A stretch of DNA of 64,000 nucleotides from Chryseobacterium soldanellicola (GCF_900100115.1 NZ_FNKL01000001.1:1-64000); one strand, 5' to 3'; shown: positions 17,214 through 25,941, numbered from the stretch's first letter. Made by a program: numbers and translations. Notes: generated from the letters alone by a model not told the origin.

Positions 17214-18767
17214 ATGCTTAAAAGAAAAAAAGAAATCATTCAAGATCTTAATGCGAGATTATTAAAAGCTTCTCCTGAAGAAAAGAAAGGTTATTTAGCA
17301 CAATTGATGGATGGCTATTCAAAGCTTCTGATCGATGATCCCGTAAGACCTTTTAGAGAAGAAAATCTAAACGACATAGCAAACAATGTAGATTATGGCG
17401 TTTTGGCCGCATTGAATGGCACATGGGTAAGTTACAATGCCAATTACAATAAAAACATAGACAGACCGTCATTAGGAAGCGGAATCCATACGACGATTAT
17501 GCCTTCTCCGGGTACTAATCCGGGAACAATTCCCGGGAAATTCAGCTTTGACAGCGAAGAATATATTGAGAAATTAACATTCGAAATCGTTCCCGGCGGT
17601 GTCCGTAACCGTGGCGGTGCAACGGAATTATTCTGTGGTGCTGTAAAATATGATCAAACCATTAAAAGTGTAAATAAAGTAGAAGGAAATCCTGATTTAC
17701 AGTACGCCGGAATTCACGAAGAAAACGGAATGTATCTTTGGTTAAGTGACGTTTACAATTATGCTGCGACTGAAGAAACCATCAAAAAAGACCGCGGAAT
17801 TCACGCTTTTTCTGATGAAGACTACAAAGATTATGGCTACAAAGGAGAATACAGAAACGAGCCATTGGTGGAAGTAAAAGACGAAAACGGTAATTCTTCA
17901 TACATCCTTTTAAGCCAATTAAAAGAAGGGCAACAATATTATGAAATTATTCCTGCACAGGAAATAAAACCAATGGATGGCATCACAGGACCTTATTTTA
18001 TTCCTGATTATTCTATTTCAAGAAGTGGCGTTATTCCTCACGGAAGTACAATTACATTACTGGGAGATATTGCGCCAAGCGGTTCAAATTATTTGATTCC
18101 GGGTGCTCCTCAATTCCCTTATGGAAATGCAACCTGGGATCCTCCTTATCTTGCCATTTCACCTACAATGGGCGGCGCAGGGGCAAGTGTTACAAATCCT
18201 ATCAATCTTGACGAGCCCGCGCCGGCATGGGTTCATGAAACATTAAATGACCAAAACGATCCTGGCTCAAATAAAATCTATACACAGAGAATACTTGCTG
18301 ATGATTTGTATCCGTATTCCGTACGTCCGGATATGCGATTGAGAGACACATTGAGCGGACAAAATGTTGCCAACTACGTTCTTATTCAAATGTCATCAAA
18401 AATGAAAACCGGAGCCCAGGGAGGAATTTTAAATGTTCCTTTTGTGAATCGTTTTGTTCCTACCGTTGAAGTGGATTTCCGTCTGTGGATTGAAACTGTA
18501 ATTGAAGACGGAAAAGAAATTCTACAGCTGCAATACGAGCAGATTATATTTTTTGAATTTGATTTTGGAAATGACGGTGGTACGACAAGCTGGCCACACA
18601 TTCAAGTCAATACGCTTCGTAAAATCGAGGATATTCCTGCAGACCAGAGAAAAATAATCGAAGAGCAGTTCTTCAACGCTCCTTCTGCAATGAGCATGAC
18701 GACGCCTGCTTCCATTACTGACGGCGCTGTAAATCCACCTTCCGGATGCCCTTACCATAAAGGTTAA
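17214..18767 (+). CDS. Uncharacterised protein, larger paralogue of the 341-residue protein downstream
   Basis: A 517-residue protein I cannot assign. It shares an ordered series of motifs with the next gene: GTW near the N-terminus, a 'YIEKLTFEIVPGGVRNRGG' segment, SGVIPHGSTITLLG, NYVLIQMSSK, GGILNVPFV, a LWIE...LQY strand pair and TSWPHIQVNTLRKI. The repeated short hydrophobic strands suggest a beta-barrel or calycin-like fold (inference). It differs by an insertion of about 100 residues in the middle and by a tail ending GCPYHKG, whose Cys-Pro-x-His could bind a metal or haem. No signal peptide. It is the fourth gene of the GMC/ferritin-like operon, 25 bases after the previous stop. Confidence 0.7.
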   Translation: MLKRKKEIIQDLNARLLKASPEEKKGYLAQLMDGYSKLLIDDPVRPFREENLNDIANNVDYGVLAALNGTWVSYNANYNKNIDRPSLGSGIHTTIMPSPGTNPGTIPGKFSFDSEEYIEKLTFEIVPGGVRNRGGATELFCGAVKYDQTIKSVNKVEGNPDLQYAGIHEENGMYLWLSDVYNYAATEETIKKDRGIHAFSDEDYKDYGYKGEYRNEPLVEVKDENGNSSYILLSQLKEGQQYYEIIPAQEIKPMDGITGPYFIPDYSISRSGVIPHGSTITLLGDIAPSGSNYLIPGAPQFPYGNATWDPPYLAISPTMGGAGASVTNPINLDEPAPAWVHETLNDQNDPGSNKIYTQRILADDLYPYSVRPDMRLRDTLSGQNVANYVLIQMSSKMKTGAQGGILNVPFVNRFVPTVEVDFRLWIETVIEDGKEILQLQYEQIIFFEFDFGNDGGTTSWPHIQVNTLRKIEDIPADQRKIIEEQFFNAPSAMSMTTPASITDGAVNPPSGCPYHKG

Positions 18768-18812
18768 GATGAATTAAACATGCAGAATTATTAAGCTGAG
18801 ACAAATAGTATT

Positions 18813-18845
18813 AAACCTTATAGGTTCCAGAAGCCTGTAAGGTTT
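18813..18845. repeat. Palindromic intergenic hairpin between the two paralogues
   Basis: AAACCTTATAGG (18813-18824) pairs with CCTGTAAGGTTT (18834-18845), 12 bp with one G-U pair, over a 9-base loop. It sits in the 124-base gap of an otherwise tight operon and may act as a processing or attenuation hairpin. Similar AACCTTATAGG palindromes are common between flavobacterial genes (from memory), so it may be a dispersed repeat. Confidence 0.6.
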
Positions 18846-18891
18846 TAAAATTCTAAAAACTAAAACCAATTAACCATAAAAACTAATCATT

Positions 18892-19917
18892 ATGAATTTA
18901 GAAAGCAAATTAAGAGGCTTAACATTAGGAGCGCAGGTCCTTCCTCTAAGCAAAGTTTCCTCTTCGGATCTTGGCGCTTTGGCACCACTTGTAGGAACCT
19001 GGAAGAATGTTGCGGTTCCTGAAACAGCAATTTCAGCGGGATGGAACACCATTTCGGTTCCCGGACAGGATAAAGGATTTGTATTTGAAGTTATTCCTTA
19101 CACAGAAACACTTACTTTCAATCCGGTTGTGGTACAGGCTGGAAATCGGGGGCCTGTAGTCAACGGACAGCAAGTTGAGCAAATGATTTTCGGATTGCTG
19201 TACGAACAGCAAATTGTAAGTGCCTGTACAAGCGATTTTTGCAACGAACGCGGTTTTCCTTCAGGATCTACCATTCACGTGGAGACAGGATTATTTTTAA
19301 ATTTAGGTCAGCCAAACGGAGGTTACACGATTGCACGTATGTCGACCATTCCTCACGGAAATTCATTACTGGCTCTTGGAAGCTCTGTTGAAGTGGGCAA
19401 TCCGGGGACCGATTTTTTCAGTCCGGCTTCCTCCATTCCTACTTTATTGAATGGTGACAGAATCAATCAGCTTGGTTATTCGGATCAGATTATCGGAAAT
19501 CCGCAGTTTGCGCCATTCAATCAGGTAAATCCAAATGCATTTCTTCAATCTACACTGGAAGGTTTAGTCGGAACAGGCGGAGTCAGCAATATGACCGTCA
19601 TTCAAATGTCTACCGACACACCGGATGCCAACGGAGGAATTTTGAATATTCCGTTTATCCAGACCAATGTAAATGCCACAAAAATGGACGCCACCTTCTG
19701 GATTGAAGATATTACAGACAGTGCAGGAAATCCCAGCCAGGTTTTACAGTATTCGCAAACGATCAATCTGGTTTTTCCGGCTACAGGATCTGCACAACCC
19801 ATTAACTGGCCACACGTTACGATTAATTCCATGGTAAAAATACCCGAAACACAACAGTTTCAACAAGAATTTAAGAGTTTAGATGTGACCGAAGGGCTTA
19901 CCCCAACTGAATTTTAA
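18892..19917 (+). CDS. Uncharacterised protein, smaller paralogue of the 517-residue protein
   Basis: A 341-residue protein of unknown function. Residues about 32-60 read APLVGTWKNVAV...GWNTISVPGQ, then ETLTFNPVVVQAGNRGPV, IPHGNSLLALGS, NMTVIQMSTD, NGGILNIPF, FWIED, VLQYSQTINL and NWPHVTINSMVKI. The same motifs in the same order appear in the 517-residue neighbour, so the pair arose by duplication. The GTW...GWN opening resembles that of small lipocalin/nitrobindin-like barrels, but I would not assign that family. No signal peptide. It is last in the operon and is followed by a strong terminator. Confidence 0.7.
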   Translation: MNLESKLRGLTLGAQVLPLSKVSSSDLGALAPLVGTWKNVAVPETAISAGWNTISVPGQDKGFVFEVIPYTETLTFNPVVVQAGNRGPVVNGQQVEQMIFGLLYEQQIVSACTSDFCNERGFPSGSTIHVETGLFLNLGQPNGGYTIARMSTIPHGNSLLALGSSVEVGNPGTDFFSPASSIPTLLNGDRINQLGYSDQIIGNPQFAPFNQVNPNAFLQSTLEGLVGTGGVSNMTVIQMSTDTPDANGGILNIPFIQTNVNATKMDATFWIEDITDSAGNPSQVLQYSQTINLVFPATGSAQPINWPHVTINSMVKIPETQQFQQEFKSLDVTEGLTPTEF

Positions 19918-19930
19918 TTTTTAAATACTA

Positions 19931-19959
19931 AACCTCCGAATAATTTTGGAGGTTTTTTT
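19931..19959 (+). terminator. Terminator of the GMC/ferritin-like operon
   Basis: Perfect 7-bp stem AACCTCC (19931-19937) with GGAGGTT (19948-19954), extended by a T run. It starts 13 bases after the last gene of the operon and separates it from the esterase gene. Confidence 0.9.
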
Positions 19960-20025
19960 ATTTAATTAACTTAAATCAAGATAAATTATTACGTGCTTCT
20001 TTAATTTTGCTTAAAACTAAACTTT

Positions 20026-20850
20026 ATGATCAATCTGACTGAAGGCAGAAAAGGTTTTGAAACCATCAGCAACTACTCCATTTCTGAAAAGGTTACTCTT
20101 GAAAATATTATTATTGCAGATGTTCCGTGCGCCTGGGTAATTCCTGATGAAATTGTTGGAAACGATATTGTCATTTATATTCACGGTGGAGCTTTTATTT
20201 ATGGTTCGATCAATTCTCATGCGCCAATGGTGAGTTATATTGCCAGTCAGTTAAAGAAAAAAGTCTTGATGATTGATTATCGTCTTGCTCCTGAATATCC
20301 GTTTCCGGCAGGAATTGATGATTGTGTTGCGGTGATTAATTTTTTACATAAAAATAACTCTAATTTTAGCTTTGGAATTATTGCCGACAGCGCGGGCGGA
20401 AATATTGCGATGTCAACCAATTTACAATTAAATGAAACGAACGGACCAAAACCAATGTATACCGTTGTAATCTCACCTTGGGTTGACCTTGAATGTAAAA
20501 ATCCGAGCTACGAACGCAACCAATTGACGGATACAATTTTAGCCAAAGAATATTTAATTGAAGCAACGAAGCTTTATGCTCCCGATCAGGATTTGTCTGC
20601 TCCGTTTTTATCGCCAGTTCATGGTAGTTTCAAGAATCAATCGCCTATTTTGATATTATGCGGAACCAATGAAATTCTGGAAGATGATTCGATTAATCTG
20701 CATCAACAATTATTAAATCAAAACATTGAAGCAGAATTAATTCTTTTTGAAAACGAACTTCACGTCTGGCCTTTCATGGAAATTGATACAGAAGCGTCAA
20801 AGAAAGCATTACTTAGAATTGCTGATTTTGTGGAAAAATATTCAGTTTAA
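20026..20850 (+). CDS. Alpha/beta-hydrolase (hormone-sensitive-lipase type esterase)
   Basis: A 274-residue esterase-like protein. The oxyanion-hole motif HGGAFIYG is at about 64-71, the nucleophile elbow ADSAGGN at about 122-128 (Asp-Ser-Ala-Gly-Gly; the usual first Gly is Ala), and the acid Asp/Glu sits in LCGTNEILEDD. The catalytic His is probably in ELHVWPF near the C-terminus. This order is typical of alpha/beta-hydrolase fold-3 acyl esterases. No signal peptide. It lies after the terminator of the preceding operon, in the same direction, so it may be independently expressed. The substrate cannot be told. Confidence 0.88.
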   Translation: MINLTEGRKGFETISNYSISEKVTLENIIIADVPCAWVIPDEIVGNDIVIYIHGGAFIYGSINSHAPMVSYIASQLKKKVLMIDYRLAPEYPFPAGIDDCVAVINFLHKNNSNFSFGIIADSAGGNIAMSTNLQLNETNGPKPMYTVVISPWVDLECKNPSYERNQLTDTILAKEYLIEATKLYAPDQDLSAPFLSPVHGSFKNQSPILILCGTNEILEDDSINLHQQLLNQNIEAELILFENELHVWPFMEIDTEASKKALLRIADFVEKYSV

Positions 20851-20885
20851 GTTATTTAAACATTTGATTTTCAATATACATATAG

Positions 20886-20954
20886 TTTGTCATTCCGTAG
20901 GAATCTCGACTATACAATGAAAAAAAATTGTATAGATTCCTACGGAATGACAAA
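20886..20954. repeat. Long perfect hairpin with 21-bp arms between convergent genes
   Basis: TTTGTCATTCCGTAGGAATC plus T (20886-20906) is exactly complementary to 20934-20954, and an inner 8-bp stem TATACAAT/ATTGTATA closes on an A-rich loop. It lies between the convergent stops at 20850 and 20973. It could terminate both genes or be a dispersed REP-like palindrome. Confidence 0.85.
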
Positions 20955-20972
20955 GATGATATTTTGAAGGCA

Positions 20973-22136
20973 CTATTTCGGTAATTCCGGAGGGATAATT
21001 CTCTCCGTTTTCGTTGTCAATGTTCTTAAAAATGCTTCCAATTGGGCGACTTCAATGTCTGATAATTCCAGTAATCTCAACATTTCGGATTTTTGAGAAT
21101 TTAATGTAATTCCTTCATGAATTGTTGTGCGTTTTGCATACGGCTCAGGATTTCCTTTATTGTAAAACTGGATGATTTCTTCTAATGTTTCAAAGCTTCC
21201 GTTGTGCATCCAGGGTTGTGTTCTCGTTACTTCCCGTAAGCTCGGAACACGGAATTTTCCTACATCTTCAGCCTTTTTTGTGATTAAATATCTTCCTAAA
21301 TCTTCATCTTTCAAACTTAATGAAGCGGTTCCGATATTTTCAAAACGATTATTAGAAAAATACCCTGAATTATGACAATTAATGCATTGCGCTTTCGTCC
21401 TAAATAGATGCAATCCCATCACCTCATCATCCGTGTAAATCTCTCGTTTTCCGTCGATAAACTGATCAAATTTACTTTGGGAACTTCTGACAGTTCGTTC
21501 AAAAGTCGCTATGGCTTTGGCAATTTTATCTTTCGTCACGGTTTTGTTTCCGAAAGCTTTTTCAAATAAAATTTCATAGCCTTTTATTTTGGCTATTTTT
21601 CCGGCTACAATCTCGATGTGCTCGCCCATTTCTCTTTTATCTTCGATCGGCATTTGAGATTGCTGTTCCAGAGATTCGGCGCGGCCATCCCAAAATAAAG
21701 GTTTTGCAAAACCGGAATTGAGAATACTCATCGCATTTCTCACGCCGAGCTGCCTGTCGTGACCGAAAGAAAATTTTCTGTTGTCACACCAACCGAGTTC
21801 AGGATCATGGCAGGAAGCACATGCAATTTGATTTGAAACCGAAAGACGGGGATCAAAAAAGAGAATTTTTCCGAGATTTGCTTTATCTACAGAATACTGA
21901 TTATCAGCAGGAAAATCCATTTTGGGTAAATGCCCGATTTCAGAAAAATAAGGTTTTGCTTCAGGATCCAGAAGCGGTTTCGGCCAGCTTGAAGAATCCC
22001 CTGAAGAGTATAATTTCCTCAGGTTTGAGATAAAAGACTGTTGGTTAATCTCCTGGTGAATTTTACTGTTTAAACAATTATTTAAAAATAAAACTGCTAC
22101 AGACAACAAAAAAATCCAGCTTACAGCATTCTTCAT
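20973..22136 (-). CDS. Di-haem cytochrome c peroxidase (CcpA/MauG family), lipoprotein
   Basis: A 387-residue periplasmic peroxidase that reduces hydrogen peroxide with electrons from c-type carriers. Two haem c attachment sites are visible, CASCH at 106-110 and CINCH at 251-255, one in each of two cytochrome domains, as expected for bacterial di-haem peroxidases. The N-terminus is a signal peptide with a probable lipoprotein Cys21 (LFLNNC). The segment FRVPSLREVTRTQPWMHNGS is the family's C-terminal signature carrying the Met/His haem region. It is leftward and convergent with the esterase. MauG-type substrate oxidation is a possible alternative. Confidence 0.93.
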   Translation of the reverse strand: MKNAVSWIFLLSVAVLFLNNCLNSKIHQEINQQSFISNLRKLYSSGDSSSWPKPLLDPEAKPYFSEIGHLPKMDFPADNQYSVDKANLGKILFFDPRLSVSNQIACASCHDPELGWCDNRKFSFGHDRQLGVRNAMSILNSGFAKPLFWDGRAESLEQQSQMPIEDKREMGEHIEIVAGKIAKIKGYEILFEKAFGNKTVTKDKIAKAIATFERTVRSSQSKFDQFIDGKREIYTDDEVMGLHLFRTKAQCINCHNSGYFSNNRFENIGTASLSLKDEDLGRYLITKKAEDVGKFRVPSLREVTRTQPWMHNGSFETLEEIIQFYNKGNPEPYAKRTTIHEGITLNSQKSEMLRLLELSDIEVAQLEAFLRTLTTKTERIIPPELPK

Positions 22137-22189
22137 GGTTTGGGTGAAGTTTCCGCAAAATTATGGATTCTTACTTTACTTTGCACTGC

Positions 22190-22978
22190 CTAATACGTAT
22201 TATTCAGTCCGCCATCCAAAGGAATGCTTGTTCCTGTGATGTAAGCTGCATATTCAGAAGCCAGAAAAGCAACCAGATGACCGTATTCTTCAGGTTTTCC
22301 CAATCTTTTCATAGGAATTTTATTTTCTCTTCCTTTTTTAATCTCTTCAATTGATGTATTGCTTTTTTGAGCTTCATTTTCGATCATACTTTTAATTCTT
22401 TCCGTATCAAAATATCCGGTCAGAACGTTATTAATCGTAACATTATGTTTTGCAACTTCAATGGAAAGTGTTTTCGACCAGGCAATTACCGCCGAACGGA
22501 TAGAATTTGAAAGCACCAAATTATTGATCGGTTCTTTCACCGACAAAGAAGAAACATTGATGATGCGTCCTTTTTTCTGATCAATCATATAAGGTAAAGC
22601 CAGCATTGTTGTTTCACAAACGGTCTTAAAAAGAAGGTCAAATGCTTTTTGATAGTCTTCAACATCTTTTTCCAAGGCCATTCCCGGTTCCGGGCCGTTG
22701 GTGTTATTGACTAAAATATCAACAGAATTATTTTTAAAATATTCAGTAATAATGTTTTTATAATTTTCAAAATCAGAGAAATCAGCCACCAGATACTGAT
22801 GCTTTTGTTCATCACTAATAACGGGTAAAGAAGCTGCAAAAGCTTTCAGTTTTTCTTCATTTCGGGCCATTACGGTTACATTTGCGCCGCATTTTGCCAA
22901 TTCGATGGCGATTCCCGCGCCTATTCCCTGTGTGGCGGCTCCTACTAAAGCATTTTTTGAAACCAGCTGAATATTCAT
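22190..22978 (-). CDS. Short-chain dehydrogenase/reductase with substituted active site
   Basis: A 262-residue SDR. The cofactor loop is AATQGIGAGIA (14-24), with NNTNG (91-95) in the place of NNAG and a C-terminal YITGTSIPLDGG typical of 3-oxoacyl-ACP reductase-like SDRs. The catalytic Ser region NVSS (141-144) is present, but the following YxxxK is replaced by Ser157-Asn-Ser-Ile-Arg161. A subgroup of SDRs annotated as oxidoreductases shows such SNSxR replacements, so activity is uncertain. It is 53 bases upstream of the peroxidase gene, in the same direction. Confidence 0.88.
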   Translation of the reverse strand: MNIQLVSKNALVGAATQGIGAGIAIELAKCGANVTVMARNEEKLKAFAASLPVISDEQKHQYLVADFSDFENYKNIITEYFKNNSVDILVNNTNGPEPGMALEKDVEDYQKAFDLLFKTVCETTMLALPYMIDQKKGRIINVSSLSVKEPINNLVLSNSIRSAVIAWSKTLSIEVAKHNVTINNVLTGYFDTERIKSMIENEAQKSNTSIEEIKKGRENKIPMKRLGKPEEYGHLVAFLASEYAAYITGTSIPLDGGLNNTY

Positions 22979-23018
22979 ATTGTATTTTTTTGATAAATCT
23001 TAGGTTAAATTTAGTGAA

Positions 23019-23516
23019 TTAAACAATAGCTCTGTAAAATTCACCATAAGCATTCACAAGATTTTCCAATGTAAAACCACGATTCAAGCCGCTTGTATTG
23101 GGTAAAACCCAAACTTTTGCACCACAAAAATCTTCGGATTGCTTGCCCCACGGAATTTCTTTTTTACCGGAAAACGCCTTATAAGCTGCTTTACCAAGAA
23201 ATCCGATATATTTTGGCTGAAAATAAGTCATTTTAGCGCTAAAAGCATCAAAAGAATTTGCAAATTCTTCCTTTAAAAGTTCGTCGGCGCGTGAAGTTGC
23301 CCTTTCTACAGCAGTTGTAAGACCATATCCAAAATCAAGCATCTTGACGGCGTCAGCAGGCTCAATCTGATACGGTGTAAATCCCGACTGATGCATGACC
23401 TTCCAAAAACGGTTGCTCCTTCCCGAAAAATGAAGTCCGTCACCGGAAGATTTTAAACCAGGATTAATTCCGCAAAAAATAACGGTGAGATTTTTAGCGA
23501 TAATATCTGTTAACAT
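23019..23516 (-). CDS. mug: G/U mismatch-specific uracil-DNA glycosylase (Mug/TDG family)
   Basis: A 165-residue base-excision repair enzyme that removes uracil or ethenocytosine opposite guanine. The active-site motif GINPG lies at about 17-21, followed by HFSGRSNRFW (29-38), both diagnostic for the Mug/TDG family. The second motif reads LPNTSGLNRGF, matching the NPSGLN motif with Thr for Pro. Length matches bacterial Mug. It is part of a leftward run of genes and shares this stretch with a second DNA glycosylase 43 bases upstream. Confidence 0.93.
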   Translation of the reverse strand: MLTDIIAKNLTVIFCGINPGLKSSGDGLHFSGRSNRFWKVMHQSGFTPYQIEPADAVKMLDFGYGLTTAVERATSRADELLKEEFANSFDAFSAKMTYFQPKYIGFLGKAAYKAFSGKKEIPWGKQSEDFCGAKVWVLPNTSGLNRGFTLENLVNAYGEFYRAIV

Positions 23517-23559
23517 TTGTTGAAATTTAAATTAAAATAAGCATTTAAGGTGAAAAAAA

Positions 23560-24177
23560 TTAATCTTGAGGATCAAACTTATTCGGTTTGCTTACATATT
23601 TATTTCCTTTCACAAAAAACCGCCATGGCAGAAACGCATCTTCCTGAGCGTAAGCCACACCAACGCGCGGAACTGCTGCAATCTGATTTTCCGGATATCG
23701 AATCCCGTGATCTTCAAGCCAGATTTCTTCTCCTGTTAAGTCTTTTTTATTGAATGTACGGTCAATTCCCAGGGCTTTTGCAGCTGAACCCGGGCCGGCT
23801 GAAATGGCTGGTTTCGTAAAAGGCATTTTTCTTCTGGCTTCCATAACTTCTTTACCGATTAAAGGCTCTACAGCTCTTACTAAAACTGCGTGCGGCTCGT
23901 CTTTCACGGAAGTTACGATATTGAAAAGATGATGAATTCCGTAGCATAAATAGACATAGGAAATGCCGCCTTCGCTGTATAACGTCTCGGTTCGGTCTGT
24001 ACGCCGGTTTCCGTAGGCGTGGGAAGCTTTATCATGAGCTCCAAAATAAGCTTCGGTTTCTACGATTATTCCTGCGGTTGTTTCGCCTTCTATTTCGGTA
24101 AAAAGTACTTTCCCTAAAAGGTCTTTAGCTAAAAAAATGACGTCGGGATTCTGATAATAAGAAAATGGCAGCTTCAA
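23560..24177 (-). CDS. 3-methyladenine DNA glycosylase, AAG/MPG family
   Basis: A 205-residue DNA repair glycosylase that excises alkylated purines. The family blocks are DLLGKVLF (about 18-25), GIIVETEAYFGAHDKASHAY (about 36-55, with the catalytic Glu in VETEAY), YVYLCYGIHHLFNIV (about 75-89) and AVLVRAVEP (about 98-106). This is the animal-type AAG/MPG fold, not the AlkA fold. Length and motif order are normal. It directly precedes mug in the same direction, giving a small base-excision repair pair. Confidence 0.94.
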   Translation of the reverse strand: MKLPFSYYQNPDVIFLAKDLLGKVLFTEIEGETTAGIIVETEAYFGAHDKASHAYGNRRTDRTETLYSEGGISYVYLCYGIHHLFNIVTSVKDEPHAVLVRAVEPLIGKEVMEARRKMPFTKPAISAGPGSAAKALGIDRTFNKKDLTGEEIWLEDHGIRYPENQIAAVPRVGVAYAQEDAFLPWRFFVKGNKYVSKPNKFDPQD

Positions 24178-24273
24178 CTTGTAAAGTTTATTATTTTATA
24201 CAAAGTTAACGGAATTTAGAAATTTTATTTTCCGGTAACGATAAACTTTACTCCTCTTTTTCAAATTATACCA

Positions 24274-24546
24274 TTATTTTTTTTCTTTTCTTCTTTTAAG
24301 CTCCCGCAATTTTGGAGTTAATATTTTTCGTAAATCGTTGTGATACTGTTTATAATTTTTTATGCTTTTTTCGAGCTGCTTTTTGTTATTTAAATAATCT
24401 TCATAAAGCTCAAGCAGCTCTGAGGTGTGGGAAATAATATCAAAACCGTGACTCTGCGGATCATCTGTCGTTTCTTTTAATAAATAACGATAATATTCCA
24501 TACGTTCGGTGAGGCTGTTGTGAAATTTCGGTTCTATTCCCTGCAT
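24274..24546 (-). CDS. Small charged helical protein of unknown function
   Basis: A 90-residue protein rich in Lys, Glu, Leu and Tyr, with no signal peptide, no cysteines and no recognised domain. It should be almost wholly helical (heptad-like spacing from about residue 30 to 85) and ends in a basic tail KLRELKRRKEKK. It lies between the S41 protease and the DNA glycosylases, all leftward. The ORF is plausible because it fills the gap with good codon structure, but expression is unproven. Confidence 0.55.
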   Translation of the reverse strand: MQGIEPKFHNSLTERMEYYRYLLKETTDDPQSHGFDIISHTSELLELYEDYLNNKKQLEKSIKNYKQYHNDLRKILTPKLRELKRRKEKK

Positions 24547-24576
24547 CTTTATAATGTATTGAAAAACTTACCTAAA

Positions 24577-25938
24577 TCATTTTCTGATATCAACAAAAGG
24601 ATTATCACTTTCAAATAAAATTTTCACGTTTTGATCTGAATTCGATGTAAATATTGCAGATTTTGAATAAATTTTATTTAAAGCTGATGAAAGCAAAGTT
24701 TCATTAGAATCGCCCAACGGTAAAAGAGGCAACATCATATATTCATTGACTGTAATTTGTGGAGAAATCCCATTGCTGTACCCTCCTTCCCCATTGGCAT
24801 TTAACACTTTATAAATAACGGGATGAATCTGCCATGAGATTTTTTTTGGTTTCCGCTTATCTTCAATAGGAAATCCTGCCATGTCTTTTCCCAGCGTAGC
24901 TTCGCCAATCTGAGTGACCTGCAGATAGGGCTTTAAATTATTTACGACAATTTCTGAAGCTGAAGCGGTGCTTTTTGAAGTAAGAATATAGACTTTATTC
25001 AACCCTAAAGCATTGGCATGAAGCGTATTAAAATCAAGCGCATTGGGATCATAATCAATCTGCTGTGCAAATGTTCTTTTCACTTCTCCCCCGTTTTTAT
25101 TTCCTTTATAGGTAATAAATTGTGAATTGGCTGTAATCCCAGACGGGATCAGCGAGCAAAGCGCGGCGGCAGATGAAACCGAGCCGCCATAATTGTACCG
25201 GAGATCAAGAATTAATTCCTGCACTCCGGCAGCTTTAAACTCGATAAACTTCTGATTTAAAGCCTGCGTCATTCCATCCGGAAAATCGTAGATATAAAGA
25301 TATCCTGTTTTTTTGCCATTTTCCTCAAAAATTTTAGCTGTAACAGATTGTTCGAAAGAATATCCGTAATAAACGGTTATGTTTTTTTCATTAACAATCG
25401 TATTATTTTGCCATTCTCCTACTGTAATTTCAAAAACAGTCTGTTCGGGAATAGACGAGGTTAATTGTTGTGCATTCGCTGCTGTGATAAGAGTTCCGTT
25501 GATTTTTTTAATCATCATTCCTCTTTGTAATCCGGCATTCATGGCTGGTGAATTATTAAGAACGAGCTTTATGACTGTAACAACTTCGCCGCTGCCCAAT
25601 TGTAAAACAGCATAATCAAAGCCATACATATTGCGTACAGAACGCGGATAGGTGGAAGAATCCTGTGTATCAACAATATAAGAAAAACGATCCTGGGGTG
25701 ACAACAAGCTCTGAAAAAAGTCTTTAACGGGAAGATGATAATCCGGTTTTGCAGGCATCTGATCTGCCCAGTAATAATAGCGTCTCATGCTGTCCTGAAC
25801 CCAGACATTTTTATATTCTGTGCTGCCTTCGGGAAAATCGGGAATGCTCTCATCGGCATCTCTGCATGACACAAAATTAATGCATACTGCCAATATCACC
25901 AATATGCGAAATTTAATAAAATTTCTCATTTTTTTCAT
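24577..25938 (-). CDS. S41-family (C-terminal-processing type) peptidase, lipoprotein
   Basis: A 453-residue protease. The signal peptide ends in FVSC (Cys25), a lipobox. After an N-terminal helical segment comes a PDZ-like region (about 105-170, including AMNAGLQRGMMIKKINGT). The catalytic domain contains LDLRYNYGG and SKSTASASE, where the Ser nucleophile lies in the STASASE block of S41 enzymes. Such lipoproteins are common in Bacteroidetes surface loci; substrates are unknown. It starts three bases after the stop of the 246-residue lipoprotein gene, which is upstream, so the two are probably co-translated. Confidence 0.9.
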   Translation of the reverse strand: MKKMRNFIKFRILVILAVCINFVSCRDADESIPDFPEGSTEYKNVWVQDSMRRYYYWADQMPAKPDYHLPVKDFFQSLLSPQDRFSYIVDTQDSSTYPRSVRNMYGFDYAVLQLGSGEVVTVIKLVLNNSPAMNAGLQRGMMIKKINGTLITAANAQQLTSSIPEQTVFEITVGEWQNNTIVNEKNITVYYGYSFEQSVTAKIFEENGKKTGYLYIYDFPDGMTQALNQKFIEFKAAGVQELILDLRYNYGGSVSSAAALCSLIPSGITANSQFITYKGNKNGGEVKRTFAQQIDYDPNALDFNTLHANALGLNKVYILTSKSTASASEIVVNNLKPYLQVTQIGEATLGKDMAGFPIEDKRKPKKISWQIHPVIYKVLNANGEGGYSNGISPQITVNEYMMLPLLPLGDSNETLLSSALNKIYSKSAIFTSNSDQNVKILFESDNPFVDIRK

Positions 25939-25941
25939 CGT

